From contig CAZCRT010000003.1 in the NCBI GenBank assembly GCA_964501185.1, positions 55,354-119,353 of the forward strand: DNA of 64,000 nt, in the 5' to 3' direction. Both the position numbers and the translations under genes were made by a program. The stretch comes from BS150m-G50 sp964501185 [NCBI: uncultured Bacteroidia bacterium] (GTDB lineage Bacteria > CAIWAD01 > BS150m-G50). Shown piece by piece: positions 61,323 to 64,000 of this stretch (the stretch's first letter is position 1; every line of letters begins with the position of its first letter). The notes under the pieces were generated by a model. That model ran no database searches. It saw only the letters and a program-made list of their open reading frames with translations, and was not told where the DNA came from.

Positions 61323-61429
61323 TCCAACAGGAGGATAGAAGCCTGGTCGTTTCAGGTGGAAATACACTGTTGTAATTTTCGTAACAAAACAGATATCTCG
61401 CAATAATCGCTAATCATAGAGGAGACCTT

Positions 61430-62326
61430 ATGTTGAAAACAAATGAGAAGAAAACCGTCCAGTTCCTGATGCAGTGTCAACCGGGACAGCCCCGTAGTGG
61501 TGGTCGCTGGGGAGTGGATCACGGGGGAGTTCCGTTTATTCTCCCTTCGATCGGTGGTATCACACTGAATGTGCAGGCGGGTGATTCCGCATTCGGATTG
61601 GCCGGCGACCATATTGAATGCGGGGTAAGCTGTCAGGCAAACAGCAGCAAACCGTTCGAACACCCTAACAATTCATTGCAACTGTTCGCCTGTGCCGGCA
61701 ATAAGGCTAAAGTTGTTTCCGGTGCTGCCAAAGGTGCTGTCGGTTGGGTAATTGGCCACCACGGTGGATCGGAACATGTGATTGTAGAGTTCTCACGCAA
61801 GGTGAAAGAGAAGATGACCTATGACGATAAAATCATGATCTACGCCCATGGACAGGGACTTCAGCTGCTTGAGTTTCCTGATGTCAAACTCTTCAATCTG
61901 GATCCGGCCCTGCTGAAGAAAATGCGCATCAAGACCACTAAAAAAGGGGTACTCCAGGTTCCTGTCACCACTCTGGTGCCGCCGGCCTGCATGGGTTCCG
62001 GTGTAGGCGCCTCACATGTAGCAGCCGGTGATTACGATGTCATGACCAGCGACCCGAAAACCGTTAAGAAGTACGCGTTGGACAAAATGCGTTTCGGTGA
62101 TTTCGTGGCTCTGATAGATCACGACAATCGTTATGGGCGGGCTTATCGCCAGGGTGCGGTCAGTATCGGTATCGTCGTGCACAGCGATTGCCTGCTGGCA
62201 GGGCATGGTCCCGGTATTACTACACTGATGACCTGCGACGCGGGTCAGATCGAGCCGGTAATCAGTAAAAAGGCCAATATCGCCGATCTGCTGCAGATCG
62301 GAAGTGCTGCGAAAGCCCGGAAATAG
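61430..62326 (+). CDS. DUF4438 family protein
   Basis: The 298-residue protein matches DUF4438 in its conserved blocks: [20 protein letters not shown] at the N-terminus, [13 protein letters not shown] near residue 65, the [20 protein letters not shown] strand near 100, and [20 protein letters not shown] with [22 protein letters not shown] near 220-265. Proteins of this family from Thermotoga-like bacteria have been solved as structures but have no known function. GAGGAG precedes ATG 61430. Many of its conserved residues are His, Asp and Gly at the same face, which suggests metal or nucleotide binding; this is inference. Confidence 0.82.
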   Translation: MLKTNEKKTVQFLMQCQPGQPRSGGRWGVDHGGVPFILPSIGGITLNVQAGDSAFGLAGDHIECGVSCQANSSKPFEHPNNSLQLFACAGNKAKVVSGAAKGAVGWVIGHHGGSEHVIVEFSRKVKEKMTYDDKIMIYAHGQGLQLLEFPDVKLFNLDPALLKKMRIKTTKKGVLQVPVTTLVPPACMGSGVGASHVAAGDYDVMTSDPKTVKKYALDKMRFGDFVALIDHDNRYGRAYRQGAVSIGIVVHSDCLLAGHGPGITTLMTCDAGQIEPVISKKANIADLLQIGSAAKARK

Positions 62327-62451
62327 CTGGATTGGGAGAATTCTGTTTTACCGGGCAGCATTTCACAGGAAATCATATCCTGTCTTAACCTGTGCAAACG
62401 CTCGTGTTTCAGCCAATTCTCATCATAAGCGAGGATCTCTTTGTAACCCCT

Positions 62452-63159
62452 ATGAGTGAAGGCAAGAACAGCTTTAAACGTCCCCCCGGGAGATATCAAC
62501 CCAGAGGATTGTCCATTCTCTATGAAGATCGCGATATCCTGGTGGTAGACAAAGCGAACGGCCTCTTAACCATAAGCAGCGATAAGGTGAAGGAGAAGAC
62601 AGCATACTATCTCCTGAATGAGTATGTGCGCAAAGGGAATCTGAAATCGAGAAAAAGAGTGTTTATCGTACATCGTCTGGATAGAGACACTTCCGGTGTT
62701 CTGGTTTTTGCAAAGAGTGAGGCCGCCAAACGCTACCTGCAGCAGAATTGGCAGGGATTCGAGAAAACATACTACGCCGTAGTATATGGAGTCCCTGGAG
62801 AAAAAGAGGGGGTCATTACTTCGTATCTGGCAGAAAATCGGGCTCGTAGAGTTTACTCTACTGATGACCCGCAAAAAGGCAAACTTGCCAGGACCGGATA
62901 TTGTGTTCTGCGAGAATCACCAGAATACAGCCTGCTTGAAATAGATCTGGCTACCGGCAGGAAGAATCAGATCCGGGTCCATCTTGCAGAGAAAGGGTAT
63001 CCCGTAGTTGGAGATAAGAAGTACGGGAAGAAGGATACCGGTATCAAGCGTCTTGCACTTCATGCGGCTACCCTCACAATTTCACACCCACATACAAAGG
63101 AAGAAATGACCTTCAGGGCAGATATCCCGGATTACTTCGCTTCACTCTTAAGCAGTTAG
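62452..63159 (+). CDS. RluA-family pseudouridine synthase
   Basis: The protein isomerises uridine to pseudouridine in rRNA or tRNA. From ATG 62452 it has 235 residues, with GLSILYEDRDILVVDKANGL at the start of the domain, the catalytic Asp in FIVHRLDRDTSGVLVFAKS near residue 82, and LATGRKNQIRVHLAEKGYPV near 170 followed by GDKKYGKK. The frame is open 20 codons further upstream to 62392 with no family resemblance there, though no strong ribosome site precedes 62452 either. No S4 RNA-binding domain is present. The target uridine cannot be predicted. Confidence 0.92.
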   Translation: MSEGKNSFKRPPGRYQPRGLSILYEDRDILVVDKANGLLTISSDKVKEKTAYYLLNEYVRKGNLKSRKRVFIVHRLDRDTSGVLVFAKSEAAKRYLQQNWQGFEKTYYAVVYGVPGEKEGVITSYLAENRARRVYSTDDPQKGKLARTGYCVLRESPEYSLLEIDLATGRKNQIRVHLAEKGYPVVGDKKYGKKDTGIKRLALHAATLTISHPHTKEEMTFRADIPDYFASLLSS

Positions 63160-63245
63160 CTCTACTGGTGTGCGAGAGATATGGCTTCAAGCTGGAGCGC
63201 AACACCGCTTTGCCAGCTGGTCGCGTTAATGTCGAATCGAATATA

Positions 63246-63749
63246 ATGAAGAAATATCTAAACAGGATTGATACAGAACCAACCGGTAACCGGAATGATG
63301 TGACCCCTCTTTTTGCCGATGCGGTGGATTTTTCGCAACTCGTTCTGGACCTGGCAGATCCATTTCTGCAAACCGAAGTTGACTTCGTAGCCTGTGTAGA
63401 TGCTCTCGGATTTATCCTGGGGGCCGCTATTGCCCGTCATCTCGATGTGGGTGTTATACCTGTCCGGAAAGGGGGTAAGCTTCCGGTTCCAACCGATAGT
63501 GCAGACTTCCGGGACTACTCTGGTGAACTCAAGCGACTCGAGATTCGCAAGAATGTTTTTCCCCGGGGGGCCAGGGTTCTCCTGGTGGACGAGTGGATTG
63601 AAACAGGTTCACAGATTCAGGCTGCTACCACATTGATTGAGGCTCAGGGTGGAATAATTATCGGTATTGCGACAATCAGTATGGATAAGTGTGAACAGAC
63701 ATCAAGGCTAAGTAAAAAGTACCGGATTCAGTCGGTCTGGGAAGAATAA
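63246..63749 (+). CDS. Adenine-phosphoribosyltransferase-like protein
   Basis: The 167-residue protein follows the APRT layout: RNDVTPLFADAVDFSQLVLD near residue 18 (the family's R-D-x-T-P-L-F), VDALGFILGAAIARHL near 55, PVRKGGKLP near 75 and the PRPP-binding loop VLLVDEWIETGSQIQAA near 115. In normal APRT the loop reads VDDxxATGGT; here it is VDE-WIETGSQ, so the second Asp and the GGT are changed. ATG 63246 gives the usual family length; GTG 63168 is also in frame. Its stop codon is the first base triplet of an 85-bp tandem array. It may salvage a purine or act as a diverged regulator. Confidence 0.78.
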   Translation: MKKYLNRIDTEPTGNRNDVTPLFADAVDFSQLVLDLADPFLQTEVDFVACVDALGFILGAAIARHLDVGVIPVRKGGKLPVPTDSADFRDYSGELKRLEIRKNVFPRGARVLLVDEWIETGSQIQAATTLIEAQGGIIIGIATISMDKCEQTSRLSKKYRIQSVWEE

Positions 63750-64000
63750 CACTATGGAATTTTTCTCTGAGTTTGGGTATGTCGGATGCTTGCACCATGC
63801 TTGCTGCCGCTGCGCAAGCCGCAAGGCGAATTAACACTATGGAATTTTTCTCTGAGTTTGGGTATGTCGGATGCTTGCACCATGCTTGCTGCCGCTGCGC
63901 AAGCCGCAAGGCGAACTAACACTATGGAATTTTTCTCTGAGTTTGGGTATGTCGGATGCTTGCACCATGCTTGCTGCCGCTGCGCAAGCCGCAAGGCGAA
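63747..64000. repeat. Tandem array of an 85-bp unit, three copies, cut by the window edge
   Basis: Copies begin at 63747, 63832 and 63917, each with TAACACTATGGAATTTTTC. The three are identical except that the last base is T in copy 1 and C in copy 2; the third copy is cut after 84 bases. Each unit holds the direct repeat ATGCTTGC-ACC-ATGCTTGC and a stem-loop GCTTGC-N9-GCAAGC. The first unit starts exactly at the TAA stop of the APRT-like gene. Minus-strand frames across the array are open but only because 85 bases shift the frame each unit; they show no family likeness. Confidence 0.85.

Noticed and set aside
63747-64000. CRISPR array or integron attC array
   Set aside because: The three copies are contiguous with no spacers, so it is not CRISPR. 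The core does not fit RYYYAAC/GTTRRRY and no gene cassettes separate the copies, so attC is not supported.

Overview
The window reads as chromosome of a Gram-negative bacterium of medium G+C. Shine-Dalgarno sites are clear (AAGGAG type), coding is dense, and several products are outer-membrane proteins or lipoproteins. A PorV/UPF0164-like barrel, a Wzi-like barrel, an Rnf complex in the order C-D-G-E-A-B, an NfnAB-like pair, AsnA and a DUF4438 protein together suggest an anaerobic or facultative lineage, perhaps a candidate phylum near the FCB group. This placement is inference; no rRNA or tRNA gene is visible to test it.

1-23.5 kb is a polysaccharide locus. A minus-strand arm (wecB, a nitroreductase-like protein, a pyruvyl transferase cut by the window edge) faces a long plus-strand arm. 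The plus arm holds a Wzy/O-ligase-like membrane protein, three glycosyltransferases, two paralogous MDR-Gfo/Idh/MocA fusion dehydrogenases, a heparinase II/III-like protein, an asparagine-synthase-like amidotransferase, a hexapeptide acyltransferase, a VpsJ-like toroid protein, a DUF354 protein, an initiating sugar-phosphate transferase, a Wzi-like barrel and a WlbA-type dehydrogenase. Many genes overlap by ATGA, and a stem-loop follows the last. The product is probably a surface polymer with N-acetylated or uronic-type sugars, amidation, acylation and pyruvylation. The first fusion gene has no ordinary start codon where homology needs one.

23.5-34 kb: DAHP synthase, gpmI, a secreted protein with about twelve 26-27 residue Asp/Gly/Tyr repeats plus HEAT repeats, an AT-richer orphan gene resembling Rep_trans replication initiators, then dnaG and mutS2.

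34-45.2 kb: an intergenic region with two large inverted repeats, small membrane and stress genes (GNAT, fluoride channel with DUF190, DsrE-like), a degenerate dispersed repeat, asnA with promoter and terminator, a DUF4230 protein, and rnfCDGEAB with rseC.

45.2-64 kb: envelope proteins, an unrecognised P-loop protein, an HD-GYP response regulator, nfnA/nfnB with a terminator, a transglutaminase-like protein, a ferredoxin, a TolB-like lipoprotein, a GAF/PAS sensor without an output domain, an SDR, DUF4438, an RluA-type pseudouridine synthase and an APRT-like protein. The window ends inside a near-perfect tandem array of an 85-bp unit.
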